The notes below the pieces were generated by a model. That model searched no databases and was not told the DNA's origin. It saw only the letters and a program-made list of their open reading frames with translations. DNA of 64,000 bases, from positions 992,001-1,056,000 of the forward strand of contig NZ_CP047159.1 in the NCBI RefSeq assembly GCF_019551475.1. Direction: 5' to 3'. Position 1 is the first letter of the stretch; every line of letters starts with the position of its first letter. The DNA is from Prevotella sp. Rep29 (GTDB lineage: Bacteria; Bacteroidota; Bacteroidia; Bacteroidales; Bacteroidaceae). This document shows, piece by piece, positions 15,643 to 23,726 of this stretch. A program made the translations under genes and the position numbers.

Positions 15643-16601
15643 CTGATGGTCTCCTCGATTTGGTAGTCGTTCCGGCTTGATGACGACCGGCTGATGAGGT
15701 CGCCGATGAATCCGGCAAGGAACAGCTGTGTACCAATAATCATCATCGTAAGCGCAATGTAGAAGTAGGGCGAGTCGGTGATGAGCCGGTGCGGAACGTT
15801 GTGTGCCAGGGCAATCAGTTTGTCCGCGCCGAGGATGATGACGGCAATCAGTCCGATGAAGAACATGATGCTGCCCAGAAAGCCGAATACGTGCATCGGT
15901 TTCTTTCCGAAATTGTTCAGGAACCAAAGTGTCAGCAAGTCGAGATAGCCGTTCACGAAGCGGTTGAGCCCCATGAACTTCGACGAGCCGTATTTGCGCG
16001 CCTGGTGGTGTACCACCTTCTCACCAATCTTTGCGAAGCCGGCGTTCTTTGCCAGATAGGGGATGTAGCGGTGCATCTCGCCATAGACTTCGATGTTTTT
16101 CACCACTTCCTTCCTGTATGCCTTCAGTCCGCAGTTGAAGTCGTGCAGGTTCTTGATGCCGCTGATGCGCCGTGCCGTGGCATTGAACAGCTTCGTGGGG
16201 ATGCGTTTCGACAGTGGGTCGTAGCGCTTCTGCTTATATCCGCTGACTAGGTCGTAGCCGTCTTCGTGTATCATGCGATACAGTTCGGGAATCTCGTCGG
16301 GCGAATCCTGCAGGTCGGCATCCATCGTGATGATCACATCGCCCTGCGCCTCTTTGAATCCGCAGTAGAGAGCCGGACTCTTCCCGTAGTTACGCCGGAA
16401 CTTGATGCCTTTCACGTGCTCCGACTCCTTACTCAACTGCTCAATCACTTCCCACGAACGGTCGGTCGAGCCGTCGTTCACGAATATCACTTCATACGTG
16501 AAACCGTTCTCGTTCATCACCCGCTCAATCCATGCGTGCAGCTCGGGCAGCGATTCATCCTCATTGTAGAGAGGTATAACAACAGATATATCCATAATCA
16601 A
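15630..16601 (-). CDS. Glycosyltransferase family 2, DPM1/ArnC-like (323 aa)
   Basis: A GT-A fold with SVVIPLYNEDESLPEL at the N-terminus, VNDGSTDRSWEVIE and the DXD-type MDADLQDSPDEIPEL near residue 95. The C-terminus has two membrane helices (FGFLGSIMFFIGLIAVIILG and FYIALTMMIIGTQLFLAGFI) followed by a cytoplasmic tail. Such enzymes move a sugar from a nucleotide donor to polyprenyl phosphate. The acceptor and sugar are not known. It overlaps DUF4199 by 4 bp and DUF6452 by 13 bp. Confidence 0.9.
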   Translation of the reverse strand: MIMDISVVIPLYNEDESLPELHAWIERVMNENGFTYEVIFVNDGSTDRSWEVIEQLSKESEHVKGIKFRRNYGKSPALYCGFKEAQGDVIITMDADLQDSPDEIPELYRMIHEDGYDLVSGYKQKRYDPLSKRIPTKLFNATARRISGIKNLHDFNCGLKAYRKEVVKNIEVYGEMHRYIPYLAKNAGFAKIGEKVVHHQARKYGSSKFMGLNRFVNGYLDLLTLWFLNNFGKKPMHVFGFLGSIMFFIGLIAVIILGADKLIALAHNVPHRLITDSPYFYIALTMMIIGTQLFLAGFIGDLISRSSSSRNDYQIEETIRCEK

Positions 16602-17140
16602 CTAATATTTTTACGTTTTCTGATAAACGCACCAACTAAAATGCTGAGAAATGTTCCGACAAACAAGTTGGTGGACATGAACTGGATTGCAAGGTCTATC
16701 GGGCGCAGCGCCGTGAGCATGTTGATAAAATCCTTGCGCACATCGGCAGTGAAGCCAAGCGAATGGAGCATCTCCTTATATTCGGGGTTGGAGAAAATCT
16801 CCACATATTGATTGACGAAAGCGCCTTTGTCGAAGTATTGGAAATAGATGTACTGTGCGAAGGTCAGGATGATGATGCCGCACACAAACACCTGAAAGGC
16901 ATAGAAGAATGCTTTTCCGAAAGAGATGTTGCCGTTCAGGTTCCTGTCGCGGTATTTTCCGACACATCTGCCCACGAAAAACGGCGCATAAATGAGCAAT
17001 CCCATCGACAACATATTCAGCAGCGGCTGTCGGAAACTGCCCATCATGCAGAGGAATGCAGCAATCAGGATGACACTGAACCGCAAGCCGTCTTTCCCTG
17101 CGGAATTACTACTGTTATTTTTGTTTTCATTGATTTCCAT
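16598..17140 (-). CDS. DUF4199 membrane protein (180 aa)
   Basis: Four hydrophobic segments are visible: FSVILIAAFLCMMGSF, LLNMLSMGLLIYAPFFVG, AFFYAFQVFVCGIIILTFAQ and FMSTNLFVGTFLSILVGAFI, the arrangement of DUF4199. The N-terminal 20 residues are polar. It is the first gene of a tightly overlapping operon with GT2, DUF6452, DUF6048, apbE and a crp-like gene. The role is unknown; the strict linkage with a DPM1-like glycosyltransferase is common in Bacteroidota. Confidence 0.8.
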   Translation of the reverse strand: MEINENKNNSSNSAGKDGLRFSVILIAAFLCMMGSFRQPLLNMLSMGLLIYAPFFVGRCVGKYRDRNLNGNISFGKAFFYAFQVFVCGIIILTFAQYIYFQYFDKGAFVNQYVEIFSNPEYKEMLHSLGFTADVRKDFINMLTALRPIDLAIQFMSTNLFVGTFLSILVGAFIRKRKNIS

Positions 17141-17167
17141 TTCCTATAATAATAAAATATGTGTCGG

Positions 17168-17175
17168 CAAATGTA
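17168..17175 (-). promoter_or_regulatory. -7 box for the DUF4199-GT2 operon
   Basis: The minus strand reads TACATTTG, 27 bp upstream of the DUF4199 start. Confidence 0.5.
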
Positions 17176-17246
17176 CGAAAAAATAATCGATAATAGTCAT
17201 TTTTTGTTCGTCAATATGTTAAAATCCTAAAATTATCCACCGTTCA

Positions 17247-17278
17247 TACCTTTGATTCATAATTTATTGTTACCTTTG
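17247..17278 (+). promoter_or_regulatory. Two tandem -7 boxes ahead of SRP RNA
   Basis: TACCTTTG occurs twice, at 17247-17254 and 17271-17278, 24 bp apart. The downstream copy is well placed for the SRP RNA. The upstream copy could be a second promoter, or a -33-like element by chance. Confidence 0.5.
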
Positions 17279-17283
17279 CAACC

Positions 17284-17392
17284 GCTTAAGACGGGTAAGT
17301 CTTGCACGGCCAGCTCCCTTCGAATCCTCCAGGACGGGAACGTAGCAAAGGTAGTTGGTTGTAGCGGCGCGATGCAAGTAGCTTGCCCACCC
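17284..17392 (+). ncRNA. ffs: Small SRP RNA (4.5S-like)
   Basis: The RNA of the signal recognition particle, which pairs with Ffh to target nascent membrane proteins. The S-domain apical part reads TCCAGGACGGGAACGTAGCAAAGG, a match to the conserved GGAA loop and asymmetric-loop region. The stem is closed by GGGTAAGTCTTGCA against TGCAAGTAGCTTGCCC. It abuts tRNA-Thr with no spacer, so the two are probably co-transcribed and separated by tRNA processing. Confidence 0.85.
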
Positions 17393-17466
17393 GCCTCTTT
17401 AGCTCAGTTGGCCAGAGCACGTGATTTGTAATCTCGGGGTCGTTGGTTCGAATCCGACAAGAGGCT
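17393..17466 (+). tRNA. tRNA-Thr (anticodon TGT)
   Basis: The acceptor stem is GCCTCTT with AAGAGGC, the D arm is AGCTCAGTTGGCCAGAGC, the anticodon loop TTTGTAA gives TGT, and the T arm is GTTGGTTCGAATCCGAC. The anticodon stem has one T-T mismatch by eye. The discriminator is T and CCA is not encoded. Confidence 0.92.
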
Positions 17467-17530
17467 CAAAGAAATGCTGGGAAAATCATCTGAAAGTTTA
17501 CTTTCAAGTGATTTTCCCAGCATTTCTTTG
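17467..17530 (+). terminator. Perfect 22-bp hairpin after tRNA-Thr
   Basis: CAAAGAAATGCTGGGAAAATCA pairs without mismatch with its complement at 17509-17530, around an inner GAAAGTTTACTTTC palindrome. It begins at the base after the tRNA discriminator, so it should stop or trim the ffs-tRNA transcript. A similar structure follows tRNA-Arg. Confidence 0.6.
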
Positions 17531-17811
17531 ATGGCCTGCCCTCCGGCAGGGCATCGGATATTCAATCCGACTTCCGCCTGAAAGTTTACTTTCAAGTGAT
17601 TTTCCCAGCATTTCTTTGATGGCCTGCCCTCCGGCAGGGCATCGGATATTCAATCCGACTTCCGCCTGAAAGTTTACTTTCAAGTGATTTTCCCTGCATT
17701 TCTTTGATGGCCTGCCCACCGGCAGGGCATCGGATATCCAATCCGACTTCCGCCTGAAAGTTTACTTTCAAGTGATTTTCCCAGCATTTCTTTGATGGTC
17801 GGCAGGGCATG
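17530..17811 (+). repeat. 88-bp tandem repeat array (three units plus a partial unit)
   Basis: Units begin GATGGCCTGCC at 17530, 17618 and 17706, with a truncated unit at 17794. Each holds the right arm of the preceding tRNA hairpin, a GAAAGTTTACTTTC palindrome, a GCCTGCCNNCCGGCAGGGC hairpin and TTCAATCCGAC, which resembles the tRNA T-arm. The array looks like serial duplication of a tRNA 3' region. It cannot be a CRISPR because the spacers are not variable. Confidence 0.85.
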
Positions 17812-17844
17812 AAAAAAGGCTTCCCGTTTGAGGAAGCCTTTTTG
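17812..17844. terminator. Terminator downstream of pgk
   Basis: AGGCTTCC pairs with GGAAGCCT and is flanked by A and T tracts on both sides, so it can work in both directions. It ends the minus-strand pgk message. Confidence 0.75.
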
Positions 17845-17862
17845 TGTGGGAGACGTGTCGTC

Positions 17863-19110
17863 TTATGCCATGGCAGCGATTCCGGGCAGTTCTTTGCCTT
17901 CAATGGCTTCGAGCAGTGCGCCGCCGCCGGTAGAGATGTAGCTCACCTGGTCTGCCATGCCGAACTTGTTGATGCAGGCTACCGAGTCGCCGCCGCCGAT
18001 GAGCGAGAATGCTCCGTTGGCTGTCGCTTTGGCAATCGCGTCGGCAATGGCTTTGGAGCCGCCGATGAACTTGTCGAACTCGAAGACGCCGGCAGGTCCG
18101 TTCCACAGAATGGTCTTGGCGCTTTCGATGGCTTCGGCGAATGCCTTTTGCGTCTCAGGACCGGCATCCAGTCCCTGCCATCCGTCGGGAATATCGTTTG
18201 CCATGCATACCTGCGTGTTGGCATCGTTGGAGAAAGCGTCGGCAGCGATGCAGTCAGTTCCCAGCACGAGGTTGACGTTGTTTTCCTTTGCCTTTTCGAT
18301 GACGGCGAGGGCGACGTCCAGTTTGTCGTCTTCGCAGATGGAATTACCGATTTTTCCGCCCATTGCCTTTGCGAAGGTGTAGGTCATTCCTCCGCAGAGG
18401 ATGAGGTTGTCCACCTTGCCGAGCAGGTTCTCGATGATGCCGATTTTTGTGGAAACCTTCGAGCCGCCCATGATGGCGGTGAAGGGGCGCTGGATGTTGT
18501 TCAGCACAGCGTTCACGGCGTTCACCTCTTTCTCCATGAGATAGCCGAGCATTCTGTGGTCTTTGTCGAAATATTCGTCGATGACTGCCGTTGAGGCATG
18601 CTTGCGGTGAGCCGTTCCGAAGGCGTCCATGATATAGCAGTCGGCGTAGCTTGCCAGCGTCTTGGCAAATTCCTTCTGGCTCGCTTTCATCGCCTTTTTA
18701 GCCTCTTCGTAGGCAGGGTCTTCCTTCTCGATGCCCACGGGCTTTCCCTCTTCCTCGGGATAGAAGCGGAGATTTTCCAGCAGCAGCACGTCGCCTGGCT
18801 TCAGGGCGTCGGCCTGTTCTTTGGCTTTGGCGCAGTCGGGAGCGAATTGCACGTTGGTTCCCAGTGCCTTTCCCACGGCTTCGGTAATCTGCGCGAGCGA
18901 CAGTTTCGGGTTGACTTTGCCCTTCGGTTTACCCATGTGCGACATGAGGATGAGCGCGCCGCCTCCCTCGAGCACCCGTTTCAGTGTGGGGATGGCACCG
19001 CGTATGCGTGTGTCGTCGGTAATTTGTCCGTTCTCGTCGAGCGGTACATTGAAATCTACGCGTACGATGGCTTTCTTGCCAGCGAAATCAAATTGGTCGA
19101 TTGTTGCCAT
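17863..19110 (-). CDS. pgk: Phosphoglycerate kinase (415 aa)
   Basis: Makes ATP from 1,3-bisphosphoglycerate in glycolysis. Motifs: [20 protein letters not shown] near residue 13, [48 protein letters not shown] and [16 protein letters not shown] near the C-terminus. The length is normal. Monocistronic, with its own promoter and terminator. Confidence 0.98.
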   Translation of the reverse strand: MATIDQFDFAGKKAIVRVDFNVPLDENGQITDDTRIRGAIPTLKRVLEGGGALILMSHMGKPKGKVNPKLSLAQITEAVGKALGTNVQFAPDCAKAKEQADALKPGDVLLLENLRFYPEEEGKPVGIEKEDPAYEEAKKAMKASQKEFAKTLASYADCYIMDAFGTAHRKHASTAVIDEYFDKDHRMLGYLMEKEVNAVNAVLNNIQRPFTAIMGGSKVSTKIGIIENLLGKVDNLILCGGMTYTFAKAMGGKIGNSICEDDKLDVALAVIEKAKENNVNLVLGTDCIAADAFSNDANTQVCMANDIPDGWQGLDAGPETQKAFAEAIESAKTILWNGPAGVFEFDKFIGGSKAIADAIAKATANGAFSLIGGGDSVACINKFGMADQVSYISTGGGALLEAIEGKELPGIAAMA

Positions 19111-19168
19111 AATATTCTTTGTTTTTAATATTGATAATCCGTTTGAAGCATAGCAGCTTTAACACGTG

Positions 19169-19176
19169 CAAAGATA
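19169..19176 (-). promoter_or_regulatory. -7 box for pgk
   Basis: The minus strand reads TATCTTTG, 58 bp upstream of the pgk ATG. It is divergent from another TATCTTTG at 19219. Confidence 0.55.
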
Positions 19177-19218
19177 AGTAAAAATTGGGAAAAACTTTCA
19201 TATATGTGTTTTTTTTCA

Positions 19219-19226
19219 TATCTTTG
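19219..19226 (+). promoter_or_regulatory. -7 box for the methylase leader
   Basis: TATCTTTGC on the plus strand, nearly 300 bp before the methylase start codon, at the head of a long untranslated region. Confidence 0.5.
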
Positions 19227-19231
19227 CACTC

Positions 19232-19459
19232 AATCGCTGCCATATACTCTGAGCGCAGAGGGCGGCGTGACATAGAGGAAAATATTAACAAGCGTTTGCT
19301 TTGTTCGGAACATCTTTGAATCTACCACATTCAACAAAACTAAATACCGAATGAATAAGTGCAAGCGTCTATGCGTTAGCATGGGCGTAACTTATCTGGT
19401 ATTTAGGGGCTTGTGGTAGAGCCGTAAGATGTGGATTGGAAACGTCCATGTCTTTTTTG
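19232..19459 (+). ncRNA. Candidate leader RNA, copy L3 (upstream of methylase)
   Basis: After the -7 box about 230 nt run to a hairpin (GATGTGGA with TCCATGTC, two wobbles) and TTTTTT, leaving about 60 nt before the methylase ATG. This order of box, long leader, GGGC..GAGCC stem and terminator is the same as in the leaders at 6589 and 36553, although little primary sequence is shared. A 22-codon frame, MNKCKRLCVSMGVTYLVFRG then LW, ends inside the GAGCC stem and could be a leader peptide. It could be an attenuator or an independent RNA. Confidence 0.35.
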
Positions 19460-19517
19460 TACTCTATCCTGCCCCTAATTCTCCGAAGATAAGCAATACG
19501 CAAAACATGCATAGCGT

Positions 19518-20576
19518 ATGGCAAACAAAAACTTAAATGCCGCAAAGACGGCAAAGAAAGATGAGTTCTACACGCAGTTGACAGACATTGAACGGGAGTT
19601 GCAGCACTATTGGCAGCATTTCCGTGGCAAGACGGTGCTTTGTAATTGTGACGACCCTTATGAGAGTAATTTCTTTAAGTATTTCGCCCTCAGGTTTAAT
19701 CAGTTGGGACTGAAAAAACTGATTTGTACTTGTTACGATGGCTCTCCCGTCATGGGCTCCGAGTTATCGCTCTTTGCGTTAGACGCTGAGGGCGAAGAGA
19801 AGAAGGTTGCCTACAAAGTGGAAATCACGGAAGTGAGCGATGTGAATGGCGACGGGGCTGTGGACTTGGCAGATGTGGAGTATCTGATTAAGAACGACAA
19901 GAACGTCCTTTCCATTCTTCGTGGTAATGGTGACTTCCGTAGCAAGGAATGTATCGAACTACTGAAAGAAGCCGACATTGTTGTAACCAACCCGCCGTTC
20001 TCTCTGTTTAGGGAATATGTAGCGCAGTTGATGGAGTATGAGAAGAAGTTTGTTATTGTAGGACATCAAAATGCCATTACATATAAGGAAGTATTTCCAC
20101 TTATAAAAGAAAATAAGGTGTGGTTAGGATATGGATTTAAAGGTGGCGCAGCACATTTTAATTCGCCTTATGAAGATATTGCTAAGGCTGGTGACCATAA
20201 GGAGAATATGATTCGTGTATCAGGAGTTAATTGGTTTACCAATCTTGAAATTCCAAAGCGAAACGAGGAGTTAGATTTGGTATGTAGATATTCTTCTGAA
20301 GAATATCCAACTTATGATAATTACAATGCAATTGAGATTGGAAAAACAGCAGATATTCCATGTGATTATTCTGGTGTAATGGGAGTCCCAATAACATTCC
20401 TTGATAAATATAATCCTGAGCAATTTGAAATTCTTGGAGCAACAGAGAATGATGCCACGAAAGCAGTTATCAATCTCCGAATCCCTGGTTATAACAAATA
20501 TGATAGACCATATATAAGAGGGATTAGAAAATATGCTCGCATTCTCATCCGTAACAAAAAACCACAAAAGATATGA
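19518..20576 (+). CDS. Adenine-specific DNA methyltransferase, EcoRI-methylase family (352 aa)
   Basis: Closely resembles M.EcoRI in motif order: KKDEFYTQLTDIERELQ at the N-terminus, CNCDDP, SNFFKYFALRF, GDFRSKECIELLK, the catalytic DIVVTNPPFSLFREY, NAITYKEVFPLIKENK, NYNAIEIGKTADIP, DYSGVMGVPITFL, and ARILIRNKKPQK at the end. It therefore should methylate N6 of adenine; the recognition site may be EcoRI-like but is not proven. An insert near residues 108-127 (DVNGDGAVDLADVEYL) reads like a calcium-binding EF-hand/dockerin loop and is absent from M.EcoRI as I remember it. The second half is AT-rich, a sign of transfer. The 3' end overlaps the next gene by 4 bp. Confidence 0.88.
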   Translation: MANKNLNAAKTAKKDEFYTQLTDIERELQHYWQHFRGKTVLCNCDDPYESNFFKYFALRFNQLGLKKLICTCYDGSPVMGSELSLFALDAEGEEKKVAYKVEITEVSDVNGDGAVDLADVEYLIKNDKNVLSILRGNGDFRSKECIELLKEADIVVTNPPFSLFREYVAQLMEYEKKFVIVGHQNAITYKEVFPLIKENKVWLGYGFKGGAAHFNSPYEDIAKAGDHKENMIRVSGVNWFTNLEIPKRNEELDLVCRYSSEEYPTYDNYNAIEIGKTADIPCDYSGVMGVPITFLDKYNPEQFEILGATENDATKAVINLRIPGYNKYDRPYIRGIRKYARILIRNKKPQKI

Positions 20577-21697
20577 TGACAATTAAGCAGATAGAAGTAA
20601 CCGTTGGTGATATTGTCAAAGGTTACGTGAACAACGATGAGCAAGGAGTGCGTGGCTATGACGGAAAGTTGGATATCCGTCCGCCTTACCAGCGGGAGTT
20701 TATATACAACGAGAAGGAGCAGCAAGCTGTCATTACGACCGTGCTGAATGGTTATCCGCTGAACGTGATGTACTGGGTGAAGCGGTCAGACGATGCCGAA
20801 TGCCCATACGAGGTGATGGATGGTCAGCAACGAACACTCTCGCTCTGCGAATATGTGGACGGCAAATTCTCGTATGAGTTTAAGAATTTCTTCAATCAAC
20901 CCAAAGACATTCAGCAACGCATACTCAACTATAAACTGACCGTATATGTGTGTGAAGGAGAAGCATCGGAAAAACTGGAGTGGTTCAAAACCATCAACAT
21001 CGCCGGCAAACCATTGAACGAACAAGAAATCAATAATGCCGTCTATGCCGGTCCGTTCGTGTCGGATGCCAAACGCCATTTCTCCAAGTCGAACTGCGGT
21101 GCTTTCCGATTGGGAAAAGACTTGGTAAACGGCACGCCTATCCGACAAGACTTCTTGAAGAAAGCGCTGGAATGGATATCAGAACATGAGACGCGTGAGG
21201 GACATCGGCAGTCAGCCGTCGGATATATGGCAGACCATCAGCACGACCCTAATGCCAATAATCTGTGGTCGTATTTCCAGCAAGTGTTGAACTGGGCAAT
21301 TACCAACTTCGACATGAAGCGCTTTAAGAAAATCATGAAGGGACTCGACTGGGCATACTTCTATGACAAATATCATTCGGAGACGCTCAACACCGCCGAA
21401 CTGGCACATCGCATCTCTGTTCTGATGCGTGACAGTGAGATACAGCGGCAGCAAGGCATCATTCCATACGTGCTGACGGGCGATGAGCGCCACCTCGACC
21501 TTCGTGCTTTCCCCGAAGATATCAAACTGGCAGTATGGGAACAACAGAACCATATCTGTCCGATATGCGGAAAGGAATTCGATTATGAGTTCATGGAAGG
21601 CGACCACATCACTCCTTGGCGCGAAGGTGGGCGCACGGTGGCAGAGAACTGCCAGATGTTGTGCCGAGAGTGTAACAGGCGGAAGGGCGCGAGGTAA
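20573..21697 (+). CDS. DUF262-HNH endonuclease fusion, GmrSD-like (374 aa)
   Basis: The N-terminal DUF262 domain has RPPYQREFIYNEKEQQ, VLNGYPLNVMYWV and the key MDGQQRTLSL motif (about residue 83), which in GmrS-type proteins belongs to nucleotide hydrolysis. The C-terminus is an HNH nuclease: CPICGKEF, then EGDHITPWREGG, then CQMLCRECNRRKG. It is coupled to the methylase by an ATGA overlap, so the two are translated together. This suggests a restriction-modification or modification-sensing defence pair in which the usual EcoRI nuclease is replaced. No specificity subunit is present. Confidence 0.85.
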   Translation: MMTIKQIEVTVGDIVKGYVNNDEQGVRGYDGKLDIRPPYQREFIYNEKEQQAVITTVLNGYPLNVMYWVKRSDDAECPYEVMDGQQRTLSLCEYVDGKFSYEFKNFFNQPKDIQQRILNYKLTVYVCEGEASEKLEWFKTINIAGKPLNEQEINNAVYAGPFVSDAKRHFSKSNCGAFRLGKDLVNGTPIRQDFLKKALEWISEHETREGHRQSAVGYMADHQHDPNANNLWSYFQQVLNWAITNFDMKRFKKIMKGLDWAYFYDKYHSETLNTAELAHRISVLMRDSEIQRQQGIIPYVLTGDERHLDLRAFPEDIKLAVWEQQNHICPICGKEFDYEFMEGDHITPWREGGRTVAENCQMLCRECNRRKGAR

Positions 21698-21815
21698 AAA
21701 CAGCTTTTTTGTTTTGCTGCTTTCTCGCTCAAGCGCTTTGGCTGCGTCCCGGTTATTCATGTCCGACTATAAAAATAAAATGAGGCTTTTATTTTGTATT
21801 GTTCTCACTTAATTG

Positions 21816-21823
21816 TAACTTTG
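21816..21823 (+). promoter_or_regulatory. -7 box for the U32 peptidase gene
   Basis: TAACTTTG lies 23 bp before the start codon. The short gap from 21698 holds no other feature. Confidence 0.55.
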
Positions 21824-21845
21824 TCGGACAAAAGGAATAACTGGG

Positions 21846-23726
21846 ATGCGTGCATTAGAACTTCTCTCACCGGCAAAGAATCTGGAGTGTGGCATCGCTG
21901 CCATTGACCATGGGGCGGATGCTGTATATATCGGGGCGGAACGTTTCGGCGCCCGTGCTGCTGCGGGAAATTCGTTGGAAGATATTGGAGCGCTCTGCGA
22001 CTATGCCCACCGCTTTCGGGCACGCGTCTATGTGACGGTCAATACGATTCTCTATGATGATGAGTTGGACGACACGGAGCGACTGATTGGGCGGTTGCAG
22101 GACGTGGGCGTAGATGCTATTCTCGTTCAGGATATGGGCATCTTGCAGATGCGCCGCGAGTGGCTGCAAGCAGGACGGACGTTCCCTGAGATTCACGCTT
22201 CCACGCAGACGGACAACCGCACGGCGGAGAAGGTGCGCTGGTTGCATAGTGAGGGCTTCAGCCGTGTGGTTCTGGCGCGCGAATTGTCTTTGGGCGAGAT
22301 AGGCGAGATACATGCAGCCGTTCCCGACGTGGAACTGGAGGCGTTCGTCCACGGCGCGTTGTGCGTGAGCTACTCGGGCGTGTGCTATGCTTCGCAACAT
22401 TGTTTCGGGCGCAGTGCCAATCGGGGCGAGTGCGCACAGTTCTGCAGGATGAAGTTCGACCTCCTGGATACGGAGGGGCGCGAGTTGGTGCATCAGCGCC
22501 ACTTGTTGTCGCTTCGGGATATGTGCCGCATCGCTGATGTGGAGGCTCTGGCGGATGCCGGAGTCACCTCGTTTAAGATAGAAGGAAGGTTGAAGGATGT
22601 GACGTATGTCAAGAATGTGGTGGCAGCTTACAGTCGGGAGCTTGACGAACTGGTGAGAAGGTGTCCGGAGAAATACTGCCGTGCTTCTCTCGGAACGGCG
22701 CGTCACCACTTTACACCGCAGCTGAACAAGAGTTTCAATCGCGGCTTCACCGACTATTTCCTGCATGGACGCACCTCGGGCATCGCTTCTTTTGATACCC
22801 CGAAATCAATCGGTGAGCCTGTCGGAAAGGTCAAGGAAATCAGACGGAACGCCTTTACGGTTGCCGGAACGGCTGTGTTCAACAATGGCGACGGCTTGTG
22901 TTTCTTTGATGCTTCGCACGAACTGACGGGCGTTCGCATCAATCGGGTGGAGAACAACTGCCTGTTTCCACAGCGTATGCCTGTCGGTTTACGGGTTGGT
23001 ATGCCGCTCTATCGCAACAGCGATGCCGACTTCGAGCGTCGTCTGTCGCAGCAGTCAGCCGTGCGCAAGATGCCTGTCAGCATGCGTTGGGCGTTGTCGG
23101 CGGATGGATATGTGCTGACCGTCTCGCTGGAAGAGGCAGACGTGTCGGCGAGTGCATCGCTGATATATGCCCATCAAGAGGCAGAAAAGCCGCAGGGCGA
23201 GAATGTGCGTCGGCAGTTATCGCGCTTGGGTGATACGGCGTTTGAGTGTGTTCGCGTGGAGTTGGAGGAGGGTACAGAGACCCGTTTCGTGCCTTCGAGC
23301 ATGCTGGCAGACGTCCGCAGAAAAGCTGTGGCACGGTTGGAAGAAGCCATACAGGCGATGCGCGGTGCTTCTCCTGAAAAGGAACAAGCAGCGAGGGTGG
23401 ATGGAGGAGACAGCGTTCCCCGTCTTCCTTTATATGCTTCGCATCCATATATGTATAATGTGTCGAACCGATATGCCCGCACGTTTTATGCAGAAAGGGG
23501 AGTGGGCGACGTGTCGCCGGCGTTCGAACAGGATGCCCACACGCCTTCAAGACTGTTGATGCAGTGCCGTCACTGCCTGAAATATGAGTTGGGAATGTGT
23601 CCGAAGTCAGTCGAAAAGTCATCGGGAAACAGGCTGCCCGGCTTTCTGAGACTGGCAGACGGTCGCCGTTTCCGGCTGGAGTTTGATTGCAAACATTGTC
23701 AGATGAATGTATATGCGGAAGAATAA
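21846..23726 (+). CDS. U32 family peptidase, RlhA-like (626 aa)
   Basis: A TIM-barrel U32 protein: LELLSPAKNLECGIAAIDHG at the start, GADAVYIGAERFGARAAAG, VYVTVNTILYDDEL, HASTQTDN, and the U32 signature EAFVHGALCVSYSGVCYAS around residue 165. The Cys-rich stretch CFGRSANRGECAQFCRMKF is typical of the subgroup whose E. coli member RlhA promotes 23S rRNA hydroxylation. A C-terminal Cys cluster (CRHCLKYELGMCP and CKHCQM) could hold an Fe-S cluster. It overlaps the next gene by about 14 bp. Confidence 0.88.
   Translation: MRALELLSPAKNLECGIAAIDHGADAVYIGAERFGARAAAGNSLEDIGALCDYAHRFRARVYVTVNTILYDDELDDTERLIGRLQDVGVDAILVQDMGILQMRREWLQAGRTFPEIHASTQTDNRTAEKVRWLHSEGFSRVVLARELSLGEIGEIHAAVPDVELEAFVHGALCVSYSGVCYASQHCFGRSANRGECAQFCRMKFDLLDTEGRELVHQRHLLSLRDMCRIADVEALADAGVTSFKIEGRLKDVTYVKNVVAAYSRELDELVRRCPEKYCRASLGTARHHFTPQLNKSFNRGFTDYFLHGRTSGIASFDTPKSIGEPVGKVKEIRRNAFTVAGTAVFNNGDGLCFFDASHELTGVRINRVENNCLFPQRMPVGLRVGMPLYRNSDADFERRLSQQSAVRKMPVSMRWALSADGYVLTVSLEEADVSASASLIYAHQEAEKPQGENVRRQLSRLGDTAFECVRVELEEGTETRFVPSSMLADVRRKAVARLEEAIQAMRGASPEKEQAARVDGGDSVPRLPLYASHPYMYNVSNRYARTFYAERGVGDVSPAFEQDAHTPSRLLMQCRHCLKYELGMCPKSVEKSSGNRLPGFLRLADGRRFRLEFDCKHCQMNVYAEE

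Noticed and set aside
17530-17811. CRISPR array after tRNA-Thr
   Set aside because: The whole 88-bp unit is conserved, including the parts that would be spacers, and no cas genes are in the window.
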